The notes under the pieces are model-generated. The model was not told the origin of the DNA. It did not search any database and saw only the letters and a list, made by a program, of their open reading frames with translations. Shown one piece after another: positions 12,116 to 23,300 of a DNA stretch of 64,000 bases; position 1 is the stretch's first letter; every line of letters starts with the position of its first letter. This DNA comes from Symbiodinium natans (Eukaryota > Sar > Dinophyceae > Suessiales > Symbiodiniaceae). The DNA lies in the NCBI GenBank assembly GCA_905221605.1, contig CAJNDS010002135.1, forward strand, positions 425,501 through 489,500. Direction: 5' to 3'. The position numbers and the translations under genes are program-made.

Positions 12116-13096
12116 ACATCGGGCAGAGATGCAAACCCTAAACCCTCAACCTATAGGGTATACTCCCCTTAGAACCTGAATAAAAACAATGGTTTGATAT
12201 CCTCTTGGGTTTTATATAAACCAAAATTAAAAAACTCACAAGGGGAATATAATAGGCTGCAGGGTCGCGGGCACAAAGTTAAGGGTTGAACGGGTTCCAA
12301 GGAAAATGTCGGCAACATTGGCGACTGAAGGTCGGAGTCTAAGCCTCATAAACCCTAAACGCTATGCCCAGGCAAAGCCCAGAAGCATGGAGGCACGCGT
12401 CGGAATCCTGGAGCGCCGGTGGGTTCATGTCCAAGTCGCAGCTCGGATCCGCCATTCTGTGATGGCTGGGCGCTTCCACTGCCAACAGCCACTGTCGCAA
12501 CATGGCGACCTGGGCTGCGTTTAGGGTTCAGGGTTTAGGGTTTAGGGTTTAGGGTCTAGGGTGTTTAGGGTCTAGGGTTTTTGGGGTGTTAGTCTAGTAT
12601 ACTTATAGAGGGACCCTTAGGGAATACTACTAGTAATTCTTCCGATCCCTATAGTACGTTTTGCCAGAACCCTCGGCTGATTACCTTCCGACTCTGGGGG
12701 GGATTTCGCTCCCTCTGTAGGTGGGACCCCAATCGGGGGTCCCACAGGGCGGGGGGGCGTCGGGGAGGGGGTGGCGTCACAGGGCTAGGGGGCAGGAGAC
12801 CGGATCTGCTGGTTCCAGACGCTCTCGGCAGGAAGCCGTGGCGAATATGCCTCAGTGCTGCTTCAAATTCAGCATACTACTTTCAAGGATCATGAAACAA
12901 CCTAAACCAACTGTAACACCAACACCCGGCCTTATTGGTAATCACACAGAAGCTGAGTGCCATTTTTGCTCCAACCTTGCAAGATGTAGGACATCTGAGA
13001 GCGAGGACTCTGGTCCGATGACTTGTTGATAAGAAGCAGAAGGTGCGCAGTGGAGTCCTCGGTTACGGGTGTTAACGGTTACTTGTCCCTCGCTAG

Positions 13097-13877
13097 ATGC
13101 TGGAACGACGAGGTCTCACGCCAGCCACAAGCATGCTGTGCTGTGGGCCTCGTGAAGCTACCCCGATGGCTCGCTATGCACAGCTCCTCCGAAAAGCCAC
13201 GATAGCTACAGAGGAGGCCTTGACCGTGTGGTTCCCAATGTACGTTCTCCCGCTGGCCAGCCTGCTGCAACTGAGGGAAATGCGGCCGCATGAGGAGCTG
13301 ATGGCCGCTGGAGAGCTCCTGGAGTTCGACGACAGCCTCGGAAACGCGGTCTTTGTATCGCACCAGTGGCTCGGCGCTGATCATCCAGATCCGGAAATGA
13401 AGCAAATGTCCGTCTTACAGGGTGTCTTCACGCATCTGATGTCCGACCTGCAGACGATTCCCGTGGATTTCATTTCAGAGGCCCTGGTGCCGGGTGCTAA
13501 GGGTTTGCCCACAGCAGAGCTCCGATCGAGACCTCTTTTTGTATGGTATGACTATTTCTCGTGCCCGCAGGCGGAGGACACGAGTATCTCTGTTGAACGC
13601 ATGAGGAGATCGCGTAGCAAGCTTTGCCGCGCTGTGGACAGTATTCCGGCTTATGTGGCCAAGTCTTCGTTCTTTCTTGCTTTGTGCCCCATCGTTGAGA
13701 ACACTAGCCGGTCGAAGCTACTGACTCCGACAACGTGGACAGAACGCGGCTGGTGTTGTGCCGAAAGGACCTTCCGGGAGCTTTCCCTGAACAAGAGCTG
13801 GATCATTGTGCGGAGCCACACGGACGCGCAGCTGGTCGTGAACCCAGTGGAGTCGCTTGGGAAACCAGCGGGCGAAG
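13097..13877 (+). CDS. SHQW-domain/ankyrin protein, exon 1
   Basis: Exon 1 encodes about 260 residues. Signatures in order are FVSHQW (86-91) followed by HPDPE, then LFVWYDYFSCPQ (147-158), then WTERGWC-CAE (214-223). This spaced set (SH-W, W-D/YxxxxPQ, WxxRGWC-E) resembles HET/TIR-like domains and recurs in a large dinoflagellate family fused to ankyrin repeats; that assignment is from memory of the family. Starts at 13097, 13133 or 13166 (MARYAQLL) are possible, and 13166 fits where family similarity seems to begin. The frame runs on only eight codons past the proposed GA donor at 13878. Spliced to 14902-16016 it gives about 631 residues. Confidence 0.8.
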
Positions 13878-14099
13878 GAAGCCAGGGTCGCGTTAAGGAA
13901 GCTTAGGCCTAGGCTTAAAGGTGTAAGCTTTGTATTCAAACATCTTTGGCCAGTCTGCGATGTTTGTTCATTTGCACAAAAAAAGTGTTTTGTTCAGAGG
14001 TTCACAGCAGCGTTCAAACATGTGAAGATTTTTAAAGCACACTTGTGCCAGGCCATAGCGAATATGTTTAAATCAGTGATGAGATATGCGCATAAACTG

Positions 14100-14440
14100 T
14101 CTCTTGGGTGCCATTCATCCCGAATGTGTCTAAATCCAAAACGCAGGTTTAAACTAGACCTTCCGTCCCAAATGTGCATACACTCGCGTTTGAACATGTG
14201 TTTCAGCTATTTGTTGAGCACCACACACGTTCTGAGCATATCTCTAAACCATGTGCTTTAACTGGTCATTGAGTGCCACAAACCCTAATATGGTTAGAAC
14301 GATTTTTAGACATGTAGCTGTTCCCTGAGTGCCACACATTCCGAGTATGTTTAAACCAACGTTTAAACGCATGGTTGAGTTGTTCCTTGAGTGCCACACA
14401 TCCGCGATCTGTTTAAGCATGTGCCTAAACATGCGTGTCA
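14100..14440 (+). repeat. Decayed ~60-bp minisatellite inside the intron
   Basis: A unit containing TGAGTGCCACA followed by GTTTAAAC-like sequence recurs about every 55-75 bases (near 14105, 14215, 14270, 14328, 14389). The units are imperfect. The TTTAAAC motif also appears outside the array in the same intron. Confidence 0.6.
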
Positions 14441-14667
14441 ACCTTTCCTAGGTGTTCTTCTGCCAGTATTTAAACATGTGTTTAAGCTTTGCTTGCGTGT
14501 TACGTTCAAGTCCAATAGAGTGTATGGTGCAAGTGCTCCGGATTTTGAAAGAACAAATGTAAACGTGGGTTGCCTCGTGTTTGCTTTAACCCGTTCTTTT
14601 TTTAAACAAGCTTAGGCGGTTTAAGCATGATTGGTCAGAGGGTTGCCTGAGTGCTTTGGATCTAGAA

Positions 14668-14755
14668 CTAAACCCTAAACCCTGAAAACCCTGAAAACCC
14701 TAAACCCTAAACCCTAAACCCGAAACCGTAAACCCTAAACCCTAAACCCGAAACC
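14668..14755 (+). repeat. CCCTAAA-type telomere-like block
   Basis: This is an intron-internal run of CCCTAAA with variants (CCCTGAAAA, CCCGAAA), on the C-strand orientation, about 150 bases before the acceptor. Confidence 0.9.
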
Positions 14756-14901
14756 ATTTTAGACACATAGGTTTTGAACAGTTAGGCTCGTGTTTGGTTT
14801 AATGGGTGTGAACAAGTTTGATTGCTATTGCACCTGACCGGTCAGAGGGTTGCCTCGGTGTAAGCATTTAGCATTCGAGAACCCCCGGCCCAAGCTTGAA
14901 G

Positions 14902-16016
14902 GAAGCTTCACGGTGGCGGGCGATCGCTGCCGGCTGCAACCCCTGCTGGAGGCAGGGCTGATGCGCATCCTCCAGAGCCACTTGAAAGCCCAGGACTTTG
15001 TCGGCTACCGCGTGATGCTCAACCTGCAGGCCGTGTACCTGAGAGGCTACGCTTCGGGCCTCTGCGAGCCCGTCCCCGGCTTTTCAGAGCAGGACGCTCC
15101 TTTGCCCCTCGCCCTTGCCAAGTTCATGTACCAAAATGGCTTTGAGTCATTTCAGGAGGTGGACCGGGCTGGATGGTCGCCCCTCCACTATGCTGCCCTG
15201 CTCGGGGATCCAGCGGTGGTGCAGGGTCTACTGGCCCAAAGGGTAGACCCCAACAAGACGACACAAAAGGGCCAGTGGCGGGTGGGTATGCCGCCCTGGA
15301 CGTCGGCGCTGGCCCTGTGCGTCTATTTCAAGCACAACAGCGCCGCGCGCGCCCTGATCTCCGCCAAGGCCCGGGTGCAAGCTGGGCTTCTCATGCCACC
15401 GCTCATGACCGCGGCCTTGGCGGACAACCCAGAAGGCATCCGCATCCTGTGCGATGCCGGCTGCAAGCTTCATGCCCGGAATCTCGTCGGGGCCGTTGCG
15501 CTCTATGGCGCCGCAAGCCAGGGCTCCATCCTTGCGATGGAGGAGCTCCTGGCCCAGGCGCGTGGTTGTGAAGACCTCCAGCTGGGCCCTGCGCTGTGCT
15601 TCGCAGCCATGTTTCATGGCTGCAGTGCCGAGTTGGTCCACCGGCTGGTGGAGCTAAGGGCGGACGTGAATGAGCGCTTCAATGCCTGGGAGGTTTCAAG
15701 GCGCTTTGGAGTCTTCAACTTCCTGCATCAGCTTCCCCACCGCTTTGGCAGAAACACAAAGCTGGCGAGGTTCAGTTATCACTCACAGGGAGCGACGCCG
15801 CTGCTCTTCGCCCTGCTATCATCCCAGTGGGAAGGTGCCTCGACCTTCATTTCTGCAGGGGCACGCCTGGATCTGCGTAACTCGCGCGGTGTTTCACCAG
15901 CAGACGTGCTCCGAGAGGTGAAGGCACCCGACTTCGTGATGCAGGCCATGGATGGAAATTTGGCCGGCTGTGAAAGAGTGGCGGCGCTTGCATGCAGAAG
16001 CCGCACTGAGATGTAG
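14902..16016 (+). CDS. SHQW-domain/ankyrin protein, exon 2
   Basis: This is the C-terminal part of the gene that starts at 13097, about 371 residues ending at TGA/TAG-terminated RSRTEM. It begins SFTVAGDRCRLQPLL. It contains ankyrin-type repeats, the clearest being DRAGWSPLHYAALLGDPAVV followed by GLLAQRVDPN. Later degenerate units are APPLMTAALADNPEGIRIL-like, SQGSILAMEELL-like and a final GATPLLFALLSSQWEG segment. Ankyrin repeats normally mediate protein binding. Coupled to a HET/TIR-like N-terminus this suggests a signalling or recognition protein, but the function is unknown. The frame is open upstream to 14850, but that part reads as intron. Confidence 0.8.
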
Positions 16017-16194
16017 TGGGATGTAGTCTTCACGCATCACAGTGCGCAGTGTGACAAAGACTACAGAGACGACAGTTTTTGCCTTGGAGTCGCGAATCTT
16101 TATAAGTGCTCCCTGTCAAATGTCACCCGCGTTTCCGGGCGAGAACAAAGGCAGCTTGGATCCAAGACCCAAGGGTTTGAAAGGGACAGTAGCA

Positions 16195-16310
16195 TACTTC
16201 TACTCTTCTCTACTCTACTCTACTCTACTCTACTCTACTAGCCATGCGATGCTATACTACTCTACCCTGCTCGACTCTCCTCTGCTCTGCTCTGCTCTAC
16301 TGTACTCCAT
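16195..16310 (+). repeat. TCTAC/TCTGC microsatellite
   Basis: This is a five-base repeat (CTACT, with CTGCT variants) about 180 bases downstream of the ankyrin gene stop. A related CTACACT-type array occurs at 37320-37570. Confidence 0.9.
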
Positions 16311-17291
16311 TACATATTCATGTCGGAGATTCACCTAACACCTCGAAGGATATTCATTTACGTCCTGCGGGCCCTGTGGTTCCATGCAAGAACATTCAGC
16401 TTGGAAGAGGTGTTTACCATGGTTCTGCTTGCACGTGAAGCGAATCTGGTCCCTGTGTTTCAAACTTCCCGCGGACCCGTCGCCCTAAACCCTTGCACCG
16501 CGCACTTGCAAGAATGTTAGTTGTCAGTTGTGAGTCGAAGTCCCAACCTCCAATCCCCTGCCGTTGCCCCCGCCAGACCTAAACTTAAACTTTAAACCCT
16601 GAACCCTAAACCCCGACCCTACACCCTAAACTCTGAACCCTAAACCTGGAACCTTAAACCCATGTACCCTAAACCCTGAACCCTCCACACCCTGAGCGGG
16701 GGCCGGCTGGTCTTGCCGGAAAGCCTGCGCCTTCAATGCCCCATGAGTGGATCTTAGCTCACGCAGCCCAATGTGGAGGGGGGTAAGCCTCGCGTGCTGC
16801 AAGGGCTATTCAATCAGCGTGCGAGTCCTGCTGGGACCCTGGAGTTGAACGCACGAGTTTGTGTGTCTAGCCCATAAGGAATTGGATTCTGCCGTGCCTT
16901 GGTGTTGCACCTTGGGCTATCTTGATCTAAGTCCAACACCAGGTCATGTTTTCTTTTGGGGGTTGCGGCGTGTTTTCGTACGGTTGCCTCATTCGGGACC
17001 TGAAGTCATAGACACCCGACCCAGGTGGCCCTAAGAAGATTCATTCCATGCTTCAGTGTTTGATGCTTTAAATTGCCGTTTGTCCCCATGCGGAACACTG
17101 GCGAAGATGGTTTTGTTTATGCAAATGCAACCTCATTGAAAGCATTTGGCACTAAAAGTTTAAGGCTTGCGACGAGAGATCCAAACATGTTGTGGCCTTT
17201 TTTGAGCGCAGCCCTAGCAAGGCAGTCATTGGCAAAATTCAACATGCGCTTCAAGATGACCATCGGCATTGCCTCAACAAGTCTAGACCTA

Positions 17292-17351
17292 CTAGTACCT
17301 CCTAGAATAATCCCTATTAAGGAGCTGTTAGTCTAAGCGGGAACGTCCCAA
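17292..17351 (+). mobile_element. Right-end fragment of the ~100-bp MITE family
   Basis: This matches the right half of the inverted-repeat elements at 38146, 38738, 49679 and 52285: CCCTATTAAGGAGCTGTTAG, then a short stretch ending GGGAACGTCCCAA. The left half is missing or unrecognisable. Confidence 0.65.
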
Positions 17352-17629
17352 CCCTGAACCTAAATGTTGCACATATCTTCTTGGGCCCGAAAGCCTCTCC
17401 GCAATGTCGTTTGGCCTAGGGCTAAGCCCAAGAGCGGTTTAGGGTTTAGGGTTTAGGGTTCATCCCCCCGTGTAAGCATCCGTGATTGCTCCTTCGTTTG
17501 CATGGCCTTTTGGCGACCTGGTGCGCCACGTCCTCGGCATGACTTGTGGGGTTTAGGGTTTAGGGTTTCGGGTTGAGGGCTTAGGCATCGAACAGACACA
17601 GATTTGGGCAGCAGGAGAGATTGTTCCCT

Positions 17630-17737
17630 AAACCCTAAACCCTAAACCCTAAACCCTAAACCCTGAACCCCAAACCCTAAACCCTAAACCCTAAACCCTA
17701 AACCCTAAACCCTAAACCCTAAACCCTAAACCCTAAA
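17630..17737 (+). repeat. Telomere-like (CCCTAAA)n array
   Basis: This is a nearly perfect array of about 15 units with a few variants. It is flanked by ordinary sequence on both sides, so it is interstitial. Confidence 0.95.
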
Positions 17738-19344
17738 CTTGCTGTCGCCGACCTGGATGTCAAGCTAGCTTGTGGGATTTGGATGTCGATCCGTAAACAA
17801 TGTGCTCCTTACCTCAGGGGTTTGGGAGGAAAGCCATGGTCTTGTTGGGCGAGTAGCACTTGAATTTCGAAGGTTAGAGTGCGTCCATCTTGGGGTGTAG
17901 CTGGCTTTTGATCCCAAACGCGGCTTGTGGATGAGTGCGTGCTTATAGAACAAGAGCTGTCGTCGACACACTGTTGCAACAACATGTGGCTACATCGAAG
18001 AACTAAACACTAGGCGCAAACCTCAAACCCCTAAACCCTAAACCCGAAACCCAAACCCGGCACCCTAACGAGAAACCTCAACCCTGAAACTGGAACCCAG
18101 AAGCCTTGAGCCTGCCCTACTTGCGCCTGTGATCACGTGTTGCTTCAGGCTTAGGGTTGAGAGTAGGCCGTTAAGCGCTTTCAAGCTCCCAAACCCATGG
18201 CAACGCCAGGCCCAGTTTCTGGGTTTACGGAGTTTAGGGTTTAGGGAGGGGTCGAAAAAAGTTAAGGGTTTAGGGTTGAAAAGTTACAAGGGTTTAGGGT
18301 TTCGGGTTTAGGGTTGAGGGTTTAGGCCCCCCAAAAAGGAACCCTGTCCCAAGCTGAGGCCGCAACCAGCGCACGCGGATCCCTGGGTGCGCAGCCGACA
18401 CCCGAAACCCCAAAAGCACCCTTTATACAAAGGTGTTCAGGGTTTAGGGTCTTGGGTCAAGGGTTTCGGGTTTAGCATTTCGGGTTTAGGGTCTAGGGCA
18501 TGTTCCCACAGAGGGGTCCCCCTCATATGTCCCCAAAATAGTAAGACCCTTTCTATGAGAAGGCCCCCCCCCCCTACACAACACAAAGAAGACAAAGCCC
18601 AAAGACAAGCTTAGTTGATAAGTGATCCTAACCCTCATTGTGGGTCTTTTCGGTTTCTTGAAAATTGCCAGCAACCCCAAAAAACAGCTTGGGAGGTTTA
18701 GGGTTTAGGGTTTAGGGTTCAAGAAATCCTAAACCCTAGCCCCCAAACCTGAGGTTCGGAATTTGTGGGTTTCCCCGACCCGACGCAAGACCCCCGAAAC
18801 CTCAATAAGATCTTAAACCCTAAGCCTAAACGCCAAGCCCAAGACAACCCTAAACCTTAAACCCTGAGCCCTTATGGCAAGCCCGGGCTGCCTCATGCTA
18901 CGGTTTAGGGTTTAGGGTTTAGGGTTTACCGAAATGGGTTTCGGTTGCTAGGTCGGAGGCTTAGTCAGCGGAGCAAGGGTTCAGAGTTTAGGGTGTAGCG
19001 CCAACAGCTTGAAATAAGGGCCTTACATGATGTGGGAACACATGGGAACTATCTATGTTGGGTAGGGGGGTGGGGGTAGTATAGGATCTCGTTCGGGTCG
19101 AGGGCTACCTGCCAAGCACCCTAAACCCTAAACCCTAAACCCTAAACCCTAAACCCTGAACCCTGAACCCTGAACCCTAAACCCTAAACCCTAAACCCTA
19201 AACCCTAAACCACTGCTTCTTTTGCTTCAATGCAGGAGCTGGACTGCGATGCTGAGAGACACCGGGTGCGGCACCTGGACATTGACAAGCCGCCGGGAGG
19301 GAGATTTTTTTGGCCCCTAGGGGAGCTCCAGAAGAGGATGCGCA

Positions 19345-19520
19345 ACCCTAAACCCTAAACCCTAAACCCTAAACCCTAAACCCTAAACCCTAAACCCGAA
19401 ACCCTAAACCCTAAACCCTAAACCCTAAACCCTAAACCCTAAACCCTAAACCCTAAACCCTAAACCCTAAACCCCTAAACCCTAAACCCTAAACCCTAAG
19501 CCCTAAACCCTAAACACGAA
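19345..19520 (+). repeat. Telomere-like (CCCTAAA)n array
   Basis: This is a long, mostly perfect C-strand array with single-base variants near its right end. It lies downstream of two exon-like stretches at 19245-19345. Confidence 0.95.
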
Positions 19521-20326
19521 ACACACTAAAACCCCCGAGAACCACACTGCATGAAGATCAGGCTTTCACTTTCAGCTGTTTAGGGTTTAGGGGTTTGAAG
19601 CCTTTGAAGCCTCCAACCAAACCCTAAACCCTGTTGGCCCCTTGCACCTTTTAAGCGCTTGGCTTCGGATTCCTTCTTCAACCAGTTGGTTCTTGGTAGG
19701 AAATCTGCGGAGTAGCGTTTGCGAATAGTCCCTCAAAGGGTAGCATAGGGGAGGATACAAGGTACTGTATCTGGTTCCCCAATTGTTTCCCTACGACGCT
19801 ACGAGGAACTCGTACACAAGAACTCGTACGAGAATGTTGAGCCCTAGAGTTTCGGGTTTAGGAATAGCATAGGGGGGCTCCTTCCCGACTTCCCTTTTCA
19901 TCAAAGCCTTGTAACCCGAAACTCCTAGAATATAGAAGAACCCTAAGCCCCTGAACCTAAACCCCAAACCCTTAGCGCCTTTCATTTCCGATTAAAGAAC
20001 CCGAAGTCCCTTAACCTAAGCCCTAAAGCCTAAACGCCTATAAATTCCTATTCAGAACTACTATGCCGAGGCCTTGCCGGTCTTCAACTCATCGGCGAGC
20101 TTGCCAGCCAGGGCCGCAGGATCACGGGGGGGGGCCCCTCAAGGGGTTCAGTCTTCCCACTCCTAAAGCCTGAGCCCTAAACCCTAAACTCTGGGAAGAC
20201 CAGGTCGGCTGCATTGCAAGCTTTGTTGCCAGATGCAGGGAGTAGGGTTTAGGGTGTATTTACTATTTGTGGAATTCGTTTATATGTTATAAGTAATAGT
20301 TATGATGCAACTTATTATTCAACTAG

Positions 20327-20396
20327 ATTCATCGAGGTCCAGCAGCAGCGGAGACGCTTGCCCATTGCGCGACAGCGATTGGCCATCCTGCACGCA
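20327..20396 (+). CDS. DHX35: DHX35-like exon 1 of those traced (pre-motif I)
   Basis: After a CTAG acceptor the frame reads FIEVQQQRRRLPIARQRL, then AILHA, matching the QQRxxLPV segment that precedes motif I. A GC donor follows GCA. The earlier exons were not found. Confidence 0.8.
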
Positions 20397-23300
20397 GCCT
20401 GATGCCCAATGCTGTTGGCATGCCGTGCTTGATTCAAAACCCAAATTTTAAATACATAAGCCCAACAACCCAAGCCCTAGGCCGAAATCGCTTGCGGCGT
20501 TTTTTTTGGCGAAGTATAGTTGAGGGTACCCAGAAATCAGAAGAAGCCTCCTCTTCGAGTTGTTGTTTAGGGTTCAGGGTTTAGGGGTTCGGGTTTGAAG
20601 GGGCTTTTTCGGGATCGGGGTATGTCGGGATCAGGAGCTGAGGTCCCTGCTCTTGGGATTCCTTTTCTGAGTTTGCGGTTTAGGATTTTCGGGTTTAGGG
20701 TTGAACCCCAATCAAGCAAGTTCTGAAACCTCAGAAGAGGGTTTGGGGTGGGGTGGGGGTTTAGGAGGCTTCAAAGCAAGAGGGCTTGTACTTTTATCTG
20801 CTTTCGCACTGGACTGTTAATGCTATGGGGCCCATCTAGAATATGGCCCTGAGAATGTCGGGTAAACCCCCCTAAACCCTAAACCCTAAACCCTCAACCC
20901 TCAACCCTCAACCTTAAACCCTAAACCCTAAACCTTAAACCCTCAACCCAGAACCTTAAACCCTTAACAACTCAGAGAGCTGACCGTGTCTTGTGTCTTG
21001 AAGGTGGAGACGCACAGGGCGGTGGTGCTCTGTGGAGCTACAGGCATGGCGTGTGGGGGCCAGTGGTTTTTTCCTTATGACCCGCGGCTCCGGTTTAGGG
21101 TTTAGGGTTCAGGGTTCAGTGTTTAGGGTTTAGGGTTTAGGGTTTAGGGTTCAGGGTTCAGTGTTTAGGGTTTAGGGTTTGCGTTTCGGGCGATACTTAT
21201 GGCATGGCCCGGGTTCCCAAAGAATGGGGCATAGTGATATCTCTAAATTTCTCTAAACCTCTAAACCCTAAACCCTAAACATCCCTAAACCCTGGTTACT
21301 TTGGGAAGGGGGCTTCCGGGCGCGCCTCACCTCCCAAGTTGCGGGCCTGGGACCCAAAACCCTAAACCCTAAACCCCAAACCCTAAACCCTAAACCTTTA
21401 ACCCTAAACCCTAAACCTTTACCCCTAAACCCTAAACCTTGTCCGGCAGGTTGTGGCAAGTCCACACAGTTGCCGCAGTTCCTTGACGAGGCCGGCTGGA
21501 CCGCCAAAGGCCACGCAAAGGGTTGGATTTGGTTTAGGGTTTAGGGTTTAGGGTTTTAGGGTTTAGGGTTTCGGGTGTAGGGTTTAGGGTTTTACGGGTC
21601 AGGGTTTGGGGGTTTAGGGTTTAGGGATTGATGGTGTTTGGGGCTTTATGGTGTTTGGTGGCTTTGGCCCACATGAAGCCTTGTGGGTATAAGCAGAGGG
21701 CCGTGAGCACGCAAGACAAGGTTCTCAGTCAGCAGCCCGACTAGAGCTACCGTTGCAGCACTTCCCCATGAACCTCGAGTCGCTACGCCAGGATGCTGAG
21801 TGTTTAGGGTTTAGGGTTTGGGGTTTGGGGTTTGGGGTTTAGGGTTTAGGGTTTAGGGTTTAGGGTTTGGGGTTTAGGGTTTAGGGTTCAGGGTTTAGGG
21901 TTTAGGGTTTAGGGTTTGGGAACCGCGCTCCTGAGGATGGTGGGGGGGGGGGGGGGGGGGGGGGTGGGGGTTTGAGGAACGTCCTTTGGATCCGAAGTGG
22001 CTGGCCCAAACAAGTGGCTGGTTCTTAGTAGGGAATGAGGGGAATGATTTAGGGGTTTGGGTTGAAAGGTTTAGGATTTAGGGTTTAGGATTTACGGTTA
22101 GGATTTAGGGTCTAGGATTTAGGGTTTAGGGTGAGGTATACAGGGCCCTGCTTCCCTCATTCCCTACCAAGAACCAGGCAGACAAAGCCTGGTACTGTAC
22201 CTTCTGATTGGTCCCATGACAAGAATTAGCCCTAAACCCGGTTCCAGTCAGTGGGAAAAGCCCAAAAGCAGACCTCCAGCACAACTCAGCCGGGCGTTCG
22301 GCCAACACCCGAAACCCCTAAACCCTAAACCCTCTGCCCGGACCTTGACCTCCCCCAAGCCCGAAAACCCTTCAACCGAGCCCCCGAAGTCCCTAAACCC
22401 CAAAAATCCTGGACAGCCACCCCTAAACCCTAAACCCCAAGCACCTTAGACTCCCAGGACCTTTAACGCTCCAACCTCCCCATAGCGTCCCCCACAACCC
22501 CAAGCCCGACCCCAAGCCCGAAAGAAGCCCTGATACTGCCGACTCCTCCCCAAGCCCCAGGCCCAGAAGCCCCAAGCCCCGAGGCCCCGAAGCCCCGAAG
22601 CCCCGAAGCCCTAAACCCTAAACCCTAAACCCTAAACCCTAAACCCTAAACCCTAAACCCTAAACCCTAAACCCTAAACCCTAAAGCCCCCAAACCCCAA
22701 ACCCCTGGAGGCTACGTGGTGGCTGTCACGGTGCCGAGGCGCCTTGCGGCTGTCACGTTGGCCACGCGGGTGGCGCAGGCAGGGAAAAGCCTGGAGAGGC
22801 TACCGGCTACTTCCCCCTACCCTCAATTAGGGTTTCGGGTTTTGGGGTTTAGGGTTTATAGGGTTTAGGGTTTAGGGTTTAGGGTTTAGGGTTACTTTAA
22901 TAAACCCCCCCCAGATTTTGTTTTGGTTTCCGGGAATCGGAGGGTGGAAAAAATGAGGTGGTCAAATTATTGAATTCCTGCGGTCTGGGGGTCTGGGTCT
23001 GGGGTCTGGGGGTCTGGGGGTCTGGGGTCTGGGGGGGGGGAGAGCTAGAAGGGTCTTCAAGGGTTCTCTTAAGCCTGAGACCAGGACCCGAAGGCTGAAG
23101 TCTCAAGCTTAAAGGATTCTTATCTTAACCTTAGAGGCAGCCTTTTCTTAAACTTGAGGCTTCCTTGGTTTCCCGCCTCCCCCGTCTCGGAAAATAATAT
23201 TGCCCGGAGGCTGAAGTCTTAAGACTCAAGGGATTCTTCTCTTAAGCCTCAGGCCGTCTGAAGCTTCTGGCTTCTGCTGCAGGGCTTGAGAGCAGGGGCT

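Larger units (their letters stand above)
9820..13096. other. Mostly unrecognised, first telomere-like blocks
   Basis: I see no recognisable complete gene. There is one plausible exon at 11130-11245, telomere-like TTTAGGG blocks at about 11250-11340 and 12520-12580, a short CCCTAAA block near 12130, and a G-rich tract at 12050-12115. A frame at 11465-11803 (112 residues, hydrophobic C-terminus) has no recognisable domain. Confidence 0.5.
13878..14901 (+). other. GA-AG intron between 9-bp direct repeats
   Basis: GAAGGAAGC occurs at 13874-13882 and again at 14898-14906, in the same reading phase. Removing the 1,024 bases between them joins AGEG to SFTVAGDR in frame. The only placement ending in AG followed by G gives a GA donor (13878) and an AG acceptor (14901). 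The interior has a decayed repeat of about 60 bp at 14100-14440 and CCCTAAA-type repeats at about 14668-14755. Confidence 0.8.
16017..20326. other. Intergenic or intronic stretch rich in telomere-like repeats
   Basis: The stretch holds a TCTAC microsatellite, many CCCTAAA/TTTAGGG blocks (large ones at 17630-17737, 19118-19210 and 19345-19520) and a MITE fragment (17292-17351). Two short plus-strand stretches look exon-like but could not be placed: about 19245-19310 (ELDCDAERHRV... after a CAG acceptor) and about 19320-19345 (GELQKRM). On the minus strand, 20058-20117 can read LAGKLADELKTGKAS. The 5' exons of the helicase gene should lie here or further left. Confidence 0.5.
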
